From Paractinoplanes ovalisporus (GTDB lineage Bacteria > Actinomycetota > Actinomycetes > Mycobacteriales > Micromonosporaceae), in the NCBI RefSeq assembly GCF_016834655.1, contig NZ_JAENHP010000001.1, positions 620,001 to 684,000 on the forward strand: a stretch of 64,000 bases of DNA, written 5' to 3'. How positions within the stretch are numbered: position 1 is the stretch's first letter; the number at the start of each line of letters is the position of its first letter. Positions 25,300-34,100 of the stretch are shown here, in pieces. Position numbers and translations under genes: made by a program. A model generated the notes under the pieces. It saw nothing but the letters and a program-made list of their open reading frames with translations, did no database searches and was not told the origin of the DNA.

Positions 25300-26370
25300 T
25301 CAGTGGTCCGGCTCGTCGATGATGGTCAGGGCCGTCTCGACGATCGCGTTGAGCCGCTGCCGGTCGGAGAGCGCGCCGGTGACGCCGCCGAGCGGGTCGC
25401 AGGCGCCGTGCGGGGGCTGGTCGAGGGTGCCGGTGAAGACACCGCCGAACATCGTCCGCACCACCTCGACGACCACCTCCTCGGCCGGCTCGCCGTTCTC
25501 GACACGGTCACCGATCGCCTGTACGGCCTGAGCGGCCAGGCTGCGCAGCTCCGACTCCACCCGGTCGTCGGGCTCGCCCAGCTCGAGCGGGGCCGCCGTC
25601 TCCCCCATGGCCGCCACCGGGGCCTGCTTGGCGCCGAGGGGACGCTCCACGAACGACGCGTACCAGTGCGGCCGCCCGCGCATGACCGCCAGCACCTGCT
25701 CGACCTCGCGGCACACGGTCGCCGGGTCGCTGCCCGGCCAGTCCCCGGTGCACGCGGCCCGGGTCTGTGCCCAGCTTTCCAGGGGCCACAGCTCGCTGCC
25801 CGCGGTGCCGCTGACCCCGACCCACACCAGGATGTCGACGGCCAGGGTGGTCAGCCAGCGGTCGTGACCGAGCCCCTCGGCCAGCCAGCCCGGCAGCCGC
25901 GGCCGTTGCAGCGCGCCGCGTTCCCCGCGCCGGCGGCGGTGGGCGTTGACGGTGGCGGCGCCGACCCGGGTGGCGACCCAGGCCTCGAGATGGCGGATCG
26001 GACGGTCGGCGTGGGCCAGCAGATCGTCGACGACCGCCTCGACGTCGTCGTGGAACCGGTCGAGGCATTCGTCGGCCAGGTTGCCGACGCCGGCCGCACA
26101 GAGGGAGTGGCCGCGCTGCCGCTCGAACCGGCGGGTCACCCGGGAGAAGACGATCGGCCAGACCAGTTCGTACGCGGCACCGGTGAGCACGCTGCGTTCG
26201 GCGCTGCCCTGGGCGGCCGCGGCGGCCAGTTGCCCGGCGGCGGCGAGCTCGCGCAGGCGGCCCTCCATCGTGGCCGGTTTCGAGCCGTAGAGCCCGGCCT
26301 GCCCGTTCCTCGGTCCGCGCCGGGCGGTGGCGGCGTCGAGATGCGCCGTACGCGCATTGGCAGTGCCCAC
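25300..26370 (-). CDS. Hypothetical alpha-helical actinomycete protein with a sigma-like N-terminal segment
   Basis: About 356 residues from a GTG at 26370, chosen because GGAAGGAG lies 6 bases upstream; the longer reading frame has no such signal. I do not recognise the family. Residues of about 45-165 are helical and resemble a sigma-factor-like helical region (ADECLDRFHDDVEAVVDDLL, then HLEAWVATRVGAATVNAHRR), a weak hint only. The C-terminal third is acidic and helical (RSLAAQAVQAIGDRVENGEP). There is no signal peptide or membrane span, so it is cytoplasmic. It converges on the LacI gene with only 19 bp between. The 26371-26582 region upstream holds its promoter and a terminator for the next gene. 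Confidence 0.65.
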   Translation of the reverse strand: MGTANARTAHLDAATARRGPRNGQAGLYGSKPATMEGRLRELAAAGQLAAAAAQGSAERSVLTGAAYELVWPIVFSRVTRRFERQRGHSLCAAGVGNLADECLDRFHDDVEAVVDDLLAHADRPIRHLEAWVATRVGAATVNAHRRRRGERGALQRPRLPGWLAEGLGHDRWLTTLAVDILVWVGVSGTAGSELWPLESWAQTRAACTGDWPGSDPATVCREVEQVLAVMRGRPHWYASFVERPLGAKQAPVAAMGETAAPLELGEPDDRVESELRSLAAQAVQAIGDRVENGEPAEEVVVEVVRTMFGGVFTGTLDQPPHGACDPLGGVTGALSDRQRLNAIVETALTIIDEPDH

Positions 26371-26531
26371 CGGGGGCTCCTTCCGTCCGCAGGGATCGGT
26401 GGTTGAAGCTTGCGGCAAGGCGGCGCGCTCCGGCACCACCACGCGCGGGGTCGAACCGTTTCGACCCCAATCCCATACAGTCAGGCCATCCGTTCCGGCA
26501 ATGACACCGGAATCATGGTCCCGGAACACCG

Positions 26532-26564
26532 CTGCGGGCGTGTGCATTGTGCACACGCCCGCAG
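26532..26564 (-). terminator. Hairpin terminator after the small secreted-protein gene
   Basis: A perfect 14-bp stem (CTGCGGGCGTGTGC at 26532-26545 with its complement at 26551-26564) with a 5-base loop, 18 bp after the stop of the gene at 26583-26984. No U-tract follows, which is common in GC-rich actinomycetes. Confidence 0.8.
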
Positions 26565-26582
26565 CCCCCCGATGAGTGGTCG

Positions 26583-26984
26583 TCAGTAGTTGGCGAAGTA
26601 GAGAACCGCGTTCTGGCACTTGGTCGGGCAGTGCAGCTCGGCCTGATAGGTGGAGTACACCTGGCTCCGCCAGTGGTTGTGCTCGTCGCCGTACCAGCGG
26701 TACTCGCGCAGCACCTCCGGGGTGCCGGCGATCCGGAGATCACGGACGATGACGAACGAGTCGCCGCGGATCCCGGTCGGATCGTTCGGGATCCCCTGCG
26801 TGCTGAGGTGGAAGATCGTGGTGTCGGCCGTGCTGAGCGGAGCCGTCACGCACGTCCACTGGCTCGTGACCCGGCAGCTGACCTGACGGTTGGCCGCGGC
26901 CGCCGGTTGCGGCGCCACCAGCAGTGTCGTCAGCAGGGCCGTCAGCACGGCCGCGGAGGCGGTCAGGAATCTCATCGTTCGCAT
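26583..26984 (-). CDS. Small secreted protein of unknown function
   Basis: 133 residues. A Sec signal peptide (MRTMRFLTASAAVLTALLTT up to PQPAAAA) precedes a mature domain of about 100 residues with four cysteines that could form two disulfides (VSCRVTSQWTCV and LHCPTKCQN). A GGGGAAACG RBS is found before the ATG at 26984. The family is not recognised. The extracellular domain has mixed beta-strand character (GDSFVIVRDLRIAGTPEVLR). A strong hairpin terminator follows. It is divergent from the STAND gene at 27139, with a 154-bp shared gap in which no clear operator was seen. Confidence 0.75.
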   Translation of the reverse strand: MRTMRFLTASAAVLTALLTTLLVAPQPAAAANRQVSCRVTSQWTCVTAPLSTADTTIFHLSTQGIPNDPTGIRGDSFVIVRDLRIAGTPEVLREYRWYGDEHNHWRSQVYSTYQAELHCPTKCQNAVLYFANY

Positions 26985-27138
26985 CGTTTCCCCGTTCGTC
27001 GTGGATGACCGGGCACCGGTCGGTTCCTGTCTATCGGCGCGACGGTTGTCTGGCCCCTGGGTCGGCGTTCAGACAAACAACACTGGACAACGCAGCGACA
27101 ATGGACGATGGGTGGCACGACGTTGCGGGGGTGACGCG

Positions 27139-30100
27139 ATGCCGAGGCCGGAACGGCCGTTGGACGGGCGGGGCGGGCCGGTCGAGCAACTGGCGGCCGG
27201 GCTGCGGATGTTGCGCGAGAAGGCCGGCAAACCCGGCTACCGGCAGATGGCGGCCCGGGTGAACTACTCGGTGGCCACGCTGTCGGCGGCGGCGTCGGGC
27301 CGGCGGCTGCCCACGCTCGAGGTGACGCTGGCCTATGTCACCGCGTGCGACGGCGATGTCGAGGAGTGGGAGCGGCGCTGGCGCGAGGCGGAACGCCCGG
27401 TCCCGGTGCCGGAGGCGACCGACCCCTCGCCCTATCCCGGGCTGGCGACGTTCGAGCCGGAGGACGCCGAGTTGTTCTTCGGCCGTGACGCGCTGGTGGC
27501 CGAGCTGGTGCGCCGCCTCGGCGAGCGGCGGTTCCTGGTGGTCTTCGGCCCGTCCGGGGCGGGCAAGTCGTCGGTGGTCCGGGCCGGGCTGGTGCCGGCC
27601 GTGGGCGGGCCGTCGATGCTGCTGACGCCGGGCCCACGCCCGATGACCGAGCTGGCCGTGCACCTGGCCCGGCACGCCGGGGTGCCGGCCGGCGGGCTGC
27701 TGGACGAGTTGCGCGCGGCCCCGAGCCGGGCGTCGCTGGTGGTGCGGCAGGGCCGCGACGGCGCCGCCCCGCTGGTCGTGGTCGACCAGTTCGAAGAGGT
27801 GTTCGCGGCCGAGGTCGACCCGGCCGAGCGGGCGGAGTTCGTCACGGCGCTGCTCGCGATGTGTGCGGACCCGCAGGGTGCCCGGGTTGTGCTGACCGCG
27901 CGGGCCGACCACTACGCCCGGTTCGCCGAGCATCCGCCGCTGCTGGCCGCGCTGGCCGACGCGCAGGTGCTGATCGGCGGGATGAGCCCGGCCGAGCTGC
28001 GCGAGGCGGTGACCGGCCCGGCCGGAAAGCGCGGGGCCCGGGTCGAGGGTGCGCTCGTGGCCACGATCGTGGCGCAGGTCAGCGACTCGCCGGGGGCACT
28101 GCCGCTGGCCGCGCACGCGCTGCGCGAGGCGTGGCACCGCCGGCAGGGCGCGATGGTGACGCTGGCGGGCTACCAGGCCGCCGGTGGCGTGGCCGGCGCC
28201 GTGGCCCACACCGCCGAGCGGGCCTTTCAGGCGCTCTCCGAACAGCAACGGCCGGTGGCCCGGCGAGTGCTGCTGGGGATGGTCGACGTCGGACCGGACG
28301 GCCTGGTCACCCGCCGCCGGATGAGCCACGCCGAGCTGGAGACGATCGAGCAGGCCCCGGCCGTCATCGAGGCGTTCACCGCGGCCCGGCTGGTGACCAC
28401 CGACCGGGAGACGGCCGAGATCGCCCACGAGGCGCTGGTGCGGGCCTGGCCCCGGCTGCACGACTGGGTCGAGGAGAGCCGGGCCGGGCTGCGGCTGCAT
28501 CACCAGCTGACCGAGGCGGCCGCGGTCTGGACGGCGCTCGACCGCGACGACGACGCGCTCTACCGAGGACTGCGCCTGTCGTCGGCGTTGGAGGCGGCCG
28601 AGGCGGGCGTCATCGACCCGGGCGCCGGGGAGCTTGAGTTCCTGGAAGCGGGCCGGGCGCTGCGCGACCGGGAGGCCCGGCTGCGCACCCGTCGCGGGCG
28701 GCGGCTGTCGGCGGCGCTGCTGGCCGGGCTGACCGTCCTCGGGGTGCTCGCCACCGTGGCCGGGGTGTCCGCACGGCAGGCGGCGGACGAGCGCGACCGG
28801 GCGATGGCCCGGGAGCTGGCGGCGGGCGCCCGGGCCGAACGGCTGACCGATCCCGAACTGGCGCTGCTGCTCGCGCGGCGGGCCTACGGCATCCGCGCCG
28901 ACAGCGAGACCGAATCGGTGCTGCGTCAGGCGACCACCGACGCGCGGACGATCTTCACGATGGACGGGCACGACACGGAGGTCTACTCGCTGGCCGTCAA
29001 CCGCTCACGGGCCGTCAGCGCCGACCTCAACGGCGTGGTCAAGCTGTGGGACCCGTCGGGCCGGACGCCCCCGGCCACGGTGCCGGTCACCGGCGACCTG
29101 GTCGACATCGGCCCCGACGGGCAGCTGGCGATCGCCCACTGGGTTCCGGGTCAGCGCGGCCACCGTCAGATCGTGCTGTGGCGGCCCGGTGACGCCCCGG
29201 CGGGCCGCCCGTTGAGCCCAGCCGGGCTGGCCGGCCTCTCCGACCTGGAGTTCAGCCCGGACGGCCGCTGGGTCGCCACGATCGGCGACGACTCGCGCAT
29301 CCACGTCTGGGAGACCGCACAGGGCCGGCTCACCAGGTCTCTGGCCTACCCCGGAACGGCCGAGGACTTCGCCTTCGGACCGGCCGGAAAGCTGTTCCTC
29401 GCCTCGGGCGACGGCACCGCACGGATCTGGGACGTCGGCACGTCGAAGCCTCCCGTCGTGCTGCGGATCCCGGTCCAGGAGCCGCCCGCGTCCGTCGCGT
29501 TCAGCCCGGACGGTCGCCTGGTCGCCGTCGGGGGCTGGGACAAGGTCACGGTCCTGCCGGCCGACGGGCGGGGCACGCCCGAGGAGTTCCGCGGCGCGGA
29601 GTTCTGGTACGGCGACGTGGTGTTCAGCCCGGACAGCCGCCGACTGGCCGCGGGCACAGACGATCGGATCATCCGGATCTGGGACCTGTCGGCCGACGGC
29701 GCCGGGACGGGCCCGAGCGGCCTGGTGCTGCGGGGGCACCGCGGCCCGGTCCGGGATCTGGCGTTCAGCCCCGACGGCCACCGGCTCTTCTCGGGCAGCG
29801 ACGACGCCACCGTACGGGTGTGGGACGCCGCCGCCTCCGACCCGGCCGAGGTCGCCTTCCCGACCTCACCGGGCACCCGCACGCTGTTGAGCGACGACGG
29901 CAGCGTCATGGTGGCCACGACCGGGCCCGGCACCCTCGCCGTCCGTCCCGCCCGCACTCCGGGGAGGGCGACGGTGCTGCGCGGCGCCCCGGAGAACCCG
30001 CAGTTGCTGGCCGTCAGCGCAGGTGGCCGCGCCGTGGCCGCCGCCGCCCGCGACAGCGAACAGATCTCCTGGTGGCAGATGGCGTCCGGCGAGAAACCGG

Positions 30101-30804
30101 CGGTCGTGGAGTGCCCCCGCACCCCCGATCTGGTGACCACCAACGACGCCGACCTGAGCGACGACGGCCGTCTGCTCGTCGTCAACTGCGGCGACGGTGA
30201 GATCCGGCTGTGGCGGTCGGGTGACCGGCGGGCCGCCGCCGTCATCGCGGGCGTCGGACCGACCGCCGTCAGCCCGGACAGCACCCGCGTGGCCCTGGTC
30301 GAGGAGTCGCCGGGCTCGCAGAACATCCAGCTGTGGGATCCGGTCACCGGAAAGGTGACGCGGACCGTCGAGAACCGGATCCGGCCCGACGACCTCCGGT
30401 TCAGTCCGGACGGAAAGCTGCTGGCCGCCGCCGGCGAGGACGGGGCGATCCGGGTCTGGCCCACCGATCGGAAGGCCGACCCGGTCAAGCTCACCGGCAT
30501 CGTCGAACGCACCTCGACGGTCAGCTTCAGCCCGGACGGCCGGATGATCGCCGGGATCGGCACCGACGGCTCGGTGCGCCTGTGGAACACCGACGGCAGC
30601 GGTGAGGCCCTGGCCCTCGACCATCTCGACGCCCGGCAACTGGCCTTCAGCGCCGACGGCCGCCGGCTCATCACCCTGTACGGGGCGAGCGTGCGCTTCC
30701 TGCCCTGCGAGGTGTGCGGGCCGATCGACGACGTGCTCGAGCTGGCCGACCGGCGCACCACGCGCGACTTCACCGCCGAGGAACGCGCGAAATACCTGCG
30801 CTGA
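27139..30804 (+). CDS. HTH - nSTAND1 NTPase - membrane segment - WD40 repeat protein
   Basis: 1221 residues from the ATG at 27139, preceded by GGGGGTGA. Order of domains: an XRE-like HTH (about 15-75, YRQMAARVNYSVATLSAAAS); an nSTAND1 P-loop NTPase (about 95-480) with Walker A FGPSGAGKSSVVRAG near residue 138 and Walker B PLVVVDQFEE near 212; a winged-helix-like region; a hydrophobic segment (ALLAGLTVLGVLATVAGV, about 525-545); and from about 610 to the end, WD40 blades with repeated FSPDG and IRIWD/VRVWD motifs. Such proteins are NLR-like switches in which the propeller senses a ligand and the NTPase oligomerises. A regulatory or defence role is possible, but no effector enzyme adjoins. Its stop lies 9 bp from the convergent SDR gene. 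Confidence 0.88.
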   Translation: MPRPERPLDGRGGPVEQLAAGLRMLREKAGKPGYRQMAARVNYSVATLSAAASGRRLPTLEVTLAYVTACDGDVEEWERRWREAERPVPVPEATDPSPYPGLATFEPEDAELFFGRDALVAELVRRLGERRFLVVFGPSGAGKSSVVRAGLVPAVGGPSMLLTPGPRPMTELAVHLARHAGVPAGGLLDELRAAPSRASLVVRQGRDGAAPLVVVDQFEEVFAAEVDPAERAEFVTALLAMCADPQGARVVLTARADHYARFAEHPPLLAALADAQVLIGGMSPAELREAVTGPAGKRGARVEGALVATIVAQVSDSPGALPLAAHALREAWHRRQGAMVTLAGYQAAGGVAGAVAHTAERAFQALSEQQRPVARRVLLGMVDVGPDGLVTRRRMSHAELETIEQAPAVIEAFTAARLVTTDRETAEIAHEALVRAWPRLHDWVEESRAGLRLHHQLTEAAAVWTALDRDDDALYRGLRLSSALEAAEAGVIDPGAGELEFLEAGRALRDREARLRTRRGRRLSAALLAGLTVLGVLATVAGVSARQAADERDRAMARELAAGARAERLTDPELALLLARRAYGIRADSETESVLRQATTDARTIFTMDGHDTEVYSLAVNRSRAVSADLNGVVKLWDPSGRTPPATVPVTGDLVDIGPDGQLAIAHWVPGQRGHRQIVLWRPGDAPAGRPLSPAGLAGLSDLEFSPDGRWVATIGDDSRIHVWETAQGRLTRSLAYPGTAEDFAFGPAGKLFLASGDGTARIWDVGTSKPPVVLRIPVQEPPASVAFSPDGRLVAVGGWDKVTVLPADGRGTPEEFRGAEFWYGDVVFSPDSRRLAAGTDDRIIRIWDLSADGAGTGPSGLVLRGHRGPVRDLAFSPDGHRLFSGSDDATVRVWDAAASDPAEVAFPTSPGTRTLLSDDGSVMVATTGPGTLAVRPARTPGRATVLRGAPENPQLLAVSAGGRAVAAAARDSEQISWWQMASGEKPAVVECPRTPDLVTTNDADLSDDGRLLVVNCGDGEIRLWRSGDRRAAAVIAGVGPTAVSPDSTRVALVEESPGSQNIQLWDPVTGKVTRTVENRIRPDDLRFSPDGKLLAAAGEDGAIRVWPTDRKADPVKLTGIVERTSTVSFSPDGRMIAGIGTDGSVRLWNTDGSGEALALDHLDARQLAFSADGRRLITLYGASVRFLPCEVCGPIDDVLELADRRTTRDFTAEERAKYLR

Positions 30805-30813
30805 CCCGAGCCG

Positions 30814-31542
30814 TCAGCGGGCCGTGTAACCGCCGTCGACCGGCAGCGTCACGCCGGTGATCATGGAGGCGGCGTCGCTGAGCAGGAACACGATCGGGGC
30901 CGCGATCTCCTCCTCGGTCGCATACCGGCCCAGCGGCAGCTGGGACAGGAAGGGTTCCTGGATCTCGGGCCGGCCCCAGTAGGAGGCCGACATCGGTGTC
31001 ATCACCACGGTCGGGTTGACGCTGTTGACCCGGATGTTGTGCGGGCCCAGCTCCAGCGCCGACACCCGGGTCATGCTGTCCAGGGCGGCTTTCGAGGCCC
31101 CGTACGACATGTGGCCGTCGAGCGCGACCAGGGCGGCCTGGCTCGACACGTTGACGATCGCCCCGCCCCGGCCGGCCGCGATCATCGTGCGGGCCGCGTA
31201 CTTGGTGACCAGGAAGGCGCCCCGCGTGTTGACCGCCATGACGCTGTCGAAGACGTCCACGTCGGCGTCGACCAGCGGGGCCACCACGCCGCCGAGGCCG
31301 GCGCAGTTGACCACCCCGTAGAGCGGCAGATCGGACAGGGCCGTCCGCACGGCTTCCTCCGAGGCCAGGTCGAAGGCCAGACCCCGTACGCCGGTCTCGG
31401 CCACCAGCGGGGCCAGCAGCTCGTCGCTCGGACCCGCGGCGATCACCTCGGCGCCGTACTTGCGCAGAAGCCGGACCGTCGCGGCGCCGATGTTGCCGGA
31501 GGCGCCGGTGACCAGGATCGGGCGGTTGGTGAAGTCGAACAT
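30814..31542 (-). CDS. SDR family oxidoreductase, L-xylulose reductase-like (copy A)
   Basis: 242 residues of a classical short-chain dehydrogenase. The NAD(P)-binding glycine motif is LVTGASGNIGAATV, the NxAG-type motif VVNCAGLGG, the catalytic Ser in IVNVSSQAALV and the YxxxK motif in MSYGASKAALD. Its closest recognisable group is the DCXR/L-xylulose-reductase-like carbonyl reductases acting on ketoses and polyols. It is the last gene of the polyol transporter operon, following its sister gene (copy B) by 27 bp. The two proteins have the same length and are nearly identical in their second half but clearly diverged in the first. Confidence 0.88.
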   Translation of the reverse strand: MFDFTNRPILVTGASGNIGAATVRLLRKYGAEVIAAGPSDELLAPLVAETGVRGLAFDLASEEAVRTALSDLPLYGVVNCAGLGGVVAPLVDADVDVFDSVMAVNTRGAFLVTKYAARTMIAAGRGGAIVNVSSQAALVALDGHMSYGASKAALDSMTRVSALELGPHNIRVNSVNPTVVMTPMSASYWGRPEIQEPFLSQLPLGRYATEEEIAAPIVFLLSDAASMITGVTLPVDGGYTAR

Positions 31543-31569
31543 CGGCTTCCTGTTCTCGAGAAAGGTGGA

Positions 31570-32298
31570 TCAGCGAGCGGTGTAACCGCCGTCGACCGGG
31601 AGCGTAACCCCGGTGATCATGGAGGCGGCGTCGCTCAGGAGAAAAGCGATCGGGGCGGCGATCTCCTCCTCGGTCGCGTAACGACCGAGCGGCATCTGGG
31701 ACAGGAACGGTTCCTGGATCTCGGGCCGGCCCCAGTAGAACGCCGACATCGGTGTCATGACGACGGTCGGGTTGACGCTGTTGACCCGGATGCCGTGCGG
31801 GCCCAGCTCCAGCGCCGACACCCGGGTCATGCTGTCCAGGGCGGCTTTCGAGGCCGCGTACGAGATGTGGCCGCTCAGCGCGACCAGAGCGGCCTGGCTG
31901 GAGACGTTGACGATCGCCCCGCCGTTGCCGGCCGCGATCATCGTGCGGGCCGCGTACTTGGTGACGAGCAGCGCGCCCCGGGCGTTGACCGTGATGACCC
32001 GGTCGAAGACGTCGAGGTCGAAGTCGGTCGGTGAGGAGATCTCCCCACCGAACCCGGCGCAGTTGACCACGCCCCACAGCGGCACGTCCTGCAGGGCGTC
32101 CCGCACGCTCGCCTCGGTGGTCAGGTCGAACGGCAGCGGCCGGGCGCCCGTCTCGGCGACCAGCTCGGCCACCCCCTCGGCGGTCGAGCCCGAGGCGAGC
32201 ACGTCGGCCCCGTGGCGCCGGAGCAGCCGGACGGTGGCTGCTCCGATGCCGCCGGAGGCACCGGTCACGAGGATGGTGCGCTGGGCGAAGTCGAACAT
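31570..32298 (-). CDS. SDR family oxidoreductase, L-xylulose reductase-like (copy B)
   Basis: 242 residues, sister of the neighbouring gene. Cofactor motif LVTGASGGIGAATV, active-site Ser in IVNVSSQAALV, YxxxK in ISYAASKAALD. The C-terminal half (from KYAARTMIAAG) differs from copy A at only about eight positions, while the first half differs at about forty. It lies 8 bp after the permease gene in the same operon, so it probably oxidises or reduces the imported polyol or ketose. Having two paralogues may allow interconversion at two carbon positions, but that is inference. Confidence 0.88.
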   Translation of the reverse strand: MFDFAQRTILVTGASGGIGAATVRLLRRHGADVLASGSTAEGVAELVAETGARPLPFDLTTEASVRDALQDVPLWGVVNCAGFGGEISSPTDFDLDVFDRVITVNARGALLVTKYAARTMIAAGNGGAIVNVSSQAALVALSGHISYAASKAALDSMTRVSALELGPHGIRVNSVNPTVVMTPMSAFYWGRPEIQEPFLSQMPLGRYATEEEIAAPIAFLLSDAASMITGVTLPVDGGYTAR

Positions 32299-32306
32299 CG
32301 GTTCCC

Positions 32307-33122
32307 CTATTTGACGGCGCCCATGGACAGGCCACGGACCAGCTTGTTCTGAGCGAGCCAGCCGGCGATGAGCACCGGCAGCGACACGATCGTGGCGGCG
32401 GCACAGAGCCGGGCCAGGAAGGCGCCCTCGGACGAGATGAACCCGACCAGGAAGATCGGCGCGGTGCTGGCGTTGGTGGCGGTCAGGTTGAGCGCCAGGA
32501 AGAACTCGTTCCAGGCGAAGATGAAGCAGATCAGCGCGGTCGCGGCCAGGCCCGGGCTGACGATGGGCAGGATGATCTTGCGGATCGACGTGATCAGGCC
32601 CGCGCCGTCCACCTCGCCCGCCTCGAGCACCTCGCGGGGCACCTCGAGCAGGAACGACCGCATCATCCAGACCGCCAGGGGAAGGTTCATGCTCGTGTAG
32701 AGGATGACCATCGTCCACACATTGTCGAGCATCCCGGCGTGCTTGACGAGCAGATAGACCGGCAGGAACGCGGCCACGGCCGGCATCATCTTGGTGCTGA
32801 TGAAGAAGAACAGCGAGTCCGACCACTTCTCGACCGGGCGCAACGACAACGCGTACGCGGCCGGGGTCGCCAGCAGCACCACGAGCAGGGTCGACATCAG
32901 CGACGCGGTCAGGCTGTTCAACAGGAACGGCGTCATGTTGCGCTCGAACACCAGCGCGTACTGGTCGAAGGTCGGCTCGAACACCCACGAGGGCGGGTTC
33001 GAGGCGGCCGCGTTCTCCTGCTTGAAGCTGGTGAGCACCATCCAGATGACGGGGAAGACGAACACGATGCCCGCCACCCACGCGACGACACCCCAGACGG
33101 AGTCGATCAAGCGGCGGTTCAT
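32307..33122 (-). CDS. ABC transporter permease, polyol/sugar uptake (MalG/SmoG type)
   Basis: 271 residues with six membrane spans. The EAA loop reads EVLEAGEVDGAGLITSIRKI, and the C-terminus LAQNKLVRGLSMGAVK is standard for CUT1 inner-membrane subunits. The ATG at 33122 overlaps the stop of the partner permease. Similarity in style to sorbitol/mannitol (SmoG) permeases fits the adjacent polyol-dehydrogenase genes. No ATPase subunit is encoded nearby. Confidence 0.92.
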   Translation of the reverse strand: MNRRLIDSVWGVVAWVAGIVFVFPVIWMVLTSFKQENAAASNPPSWVFEPTFDQYALVFERNMTPFLLNSLTASLMSTLLVVLLATPAAYALSLRPVEKWSDSLFFFISTKMMPAVAAFLPVYLLVKHAGMLDNVWTMVILYTSMNLPLAVWMMRSFLLEVPREVLEAGEVDGAGLITSIRKIILPIVSPGLAATALICFIFAWNEFFLALNLTATNASTAPIFLVGFISSEGAFLARLCAAATIVSLPVLIAGWLAQNKLVRGLSMGAVK

Positions 33123-34039
33123 CGGTTGGCCTCCACCTTGAACAGGCCCGAGATGACGCGCAGTGCGAACGTCGCGACGATGATCGTCAGGATCACCACG
33201 ATCACGCCGGCCGCGGAGGCCTCGCCGTACTCGAACTTGCGGAACATCGTCAGATAGATCTCGTACGGCAGGTTGGTCGTCGCCGTGCCCGGACCGCCCT
33301 GGGTGATCGTGAAGACCGCGTCGAACGTGTTGACCAGATAGATCGAGCCGAGCAGGGCGCCCAGCTCCAGATACTGCCGCAGGTGCGGGATCGTCATCCG
33401 GCGGAAGATCTGCCACGCGTTGGCGCCGTCGACCCGGGCCGCCTCGATCACCTCGTGCGACTGCGACTGCAGGCCGGCCAGCAGGATCAGCATCATGAAC
33501 GGCGTCCACTGCCACACCAGCGTGGCGATCACGGCCGCCTTCGGATACGAGGACACCCAGTCGGTCGAGCCGCCGAACAGACCGTTGATCAGCCCGTACG
33601 TGGGGTTGTAGATCGCGTGTTTCCACAGGAGCGCGGCCGCGATCGGCATCACCAGGAACGGCGTGATGAGCAGCGTGCGGACGATCCCGCGGCCGAGGAA
33701 CTTGCGATCCAGCAGGATGGCCAGGACCAGGCCCAGGATGAGCGAGAAGATGACGGCGCCGGCGGTCAGCAGGACCGTGTTCATCAGGGCCGCCCGCAGG
33801 CGGGTGTCGGTCAGGACGGTGACGTAGTTGTCGAGGCCGACGAACTCGCGCTGGCCCGGCCGCAGCGCGTTCCAGCCCTGCGTGGAGAGATAGAGCGTGA
33901 CCAGGAACGGCAGCTGGGTCACGATGATCGCGAAGATCAGGGCCGGCAGCAGGGGTGCGCGGCGGACCCAGCGTTCCTTGGAACTGCGGGTCTTTTCCAC
34001 GACGGGCGCGGGCGCCGGCCGGGTAGCGAGATCGGTCAT
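33119..34039 (-). CDS. ABC transporter permease, polyol/sugar uptake (MalF/SmoF type)
   Basis: 306 residues. A cytoplasmic N-terminus (about 30 residues) precedes LLPALIFAIIVTQLPFLVTL and five further spans. The EAA loop is EVIEAARVDGANAWQIFRRM. The TQGGPGTATTNLPYEIY motif is typical of MalF-like subunits of polyol and disaccharide importers. The start at 34039 gives the usual length. The longer reading frame upstream overlaps the binding-protein gene and is rejected. Confidence 0.92.
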   Translation of the reverse strand: MTDLATRPAPAPVVEKTRSSKERWVRRAPLLPALIFAIIVTQLPFLVTLYLSTQGWNALRPGQREFVGLDNYVTVLTDTRLRAALMNTVLLTAGAVIFSLILGLVLAILLDRKFLGRGIVRTLLITPFLVMPIAAALLWKHAIYNPTYGLINGLFGGSTDWVSSYPKAAVIATLVWQWTPFMMLILLAGLQSQSHEVIEAARVDGANAWQIFRRMTIPHLRQYLELGALLGSIYLVNTFDAVFTITQGGPGTATTNLPYEIYLTMFRKFEYGEASAAGVIVVILTIIVATFALRVISGLFKVEANR

Positions 34040-34100
34040 GGTCGGAGCCTTCCGAGTGGGGCGGGTGCGCCGCCGGCGGCCGGCGGCGCACCCGGCTCCG

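Noticed and set aside
32307..34091. 594-residue minus-strand frame joining two permeases
   Set aside because: A frame that is open by codon bias through the end of one permease gene. The true proteins are two separate permeases with an ATGA overlap.
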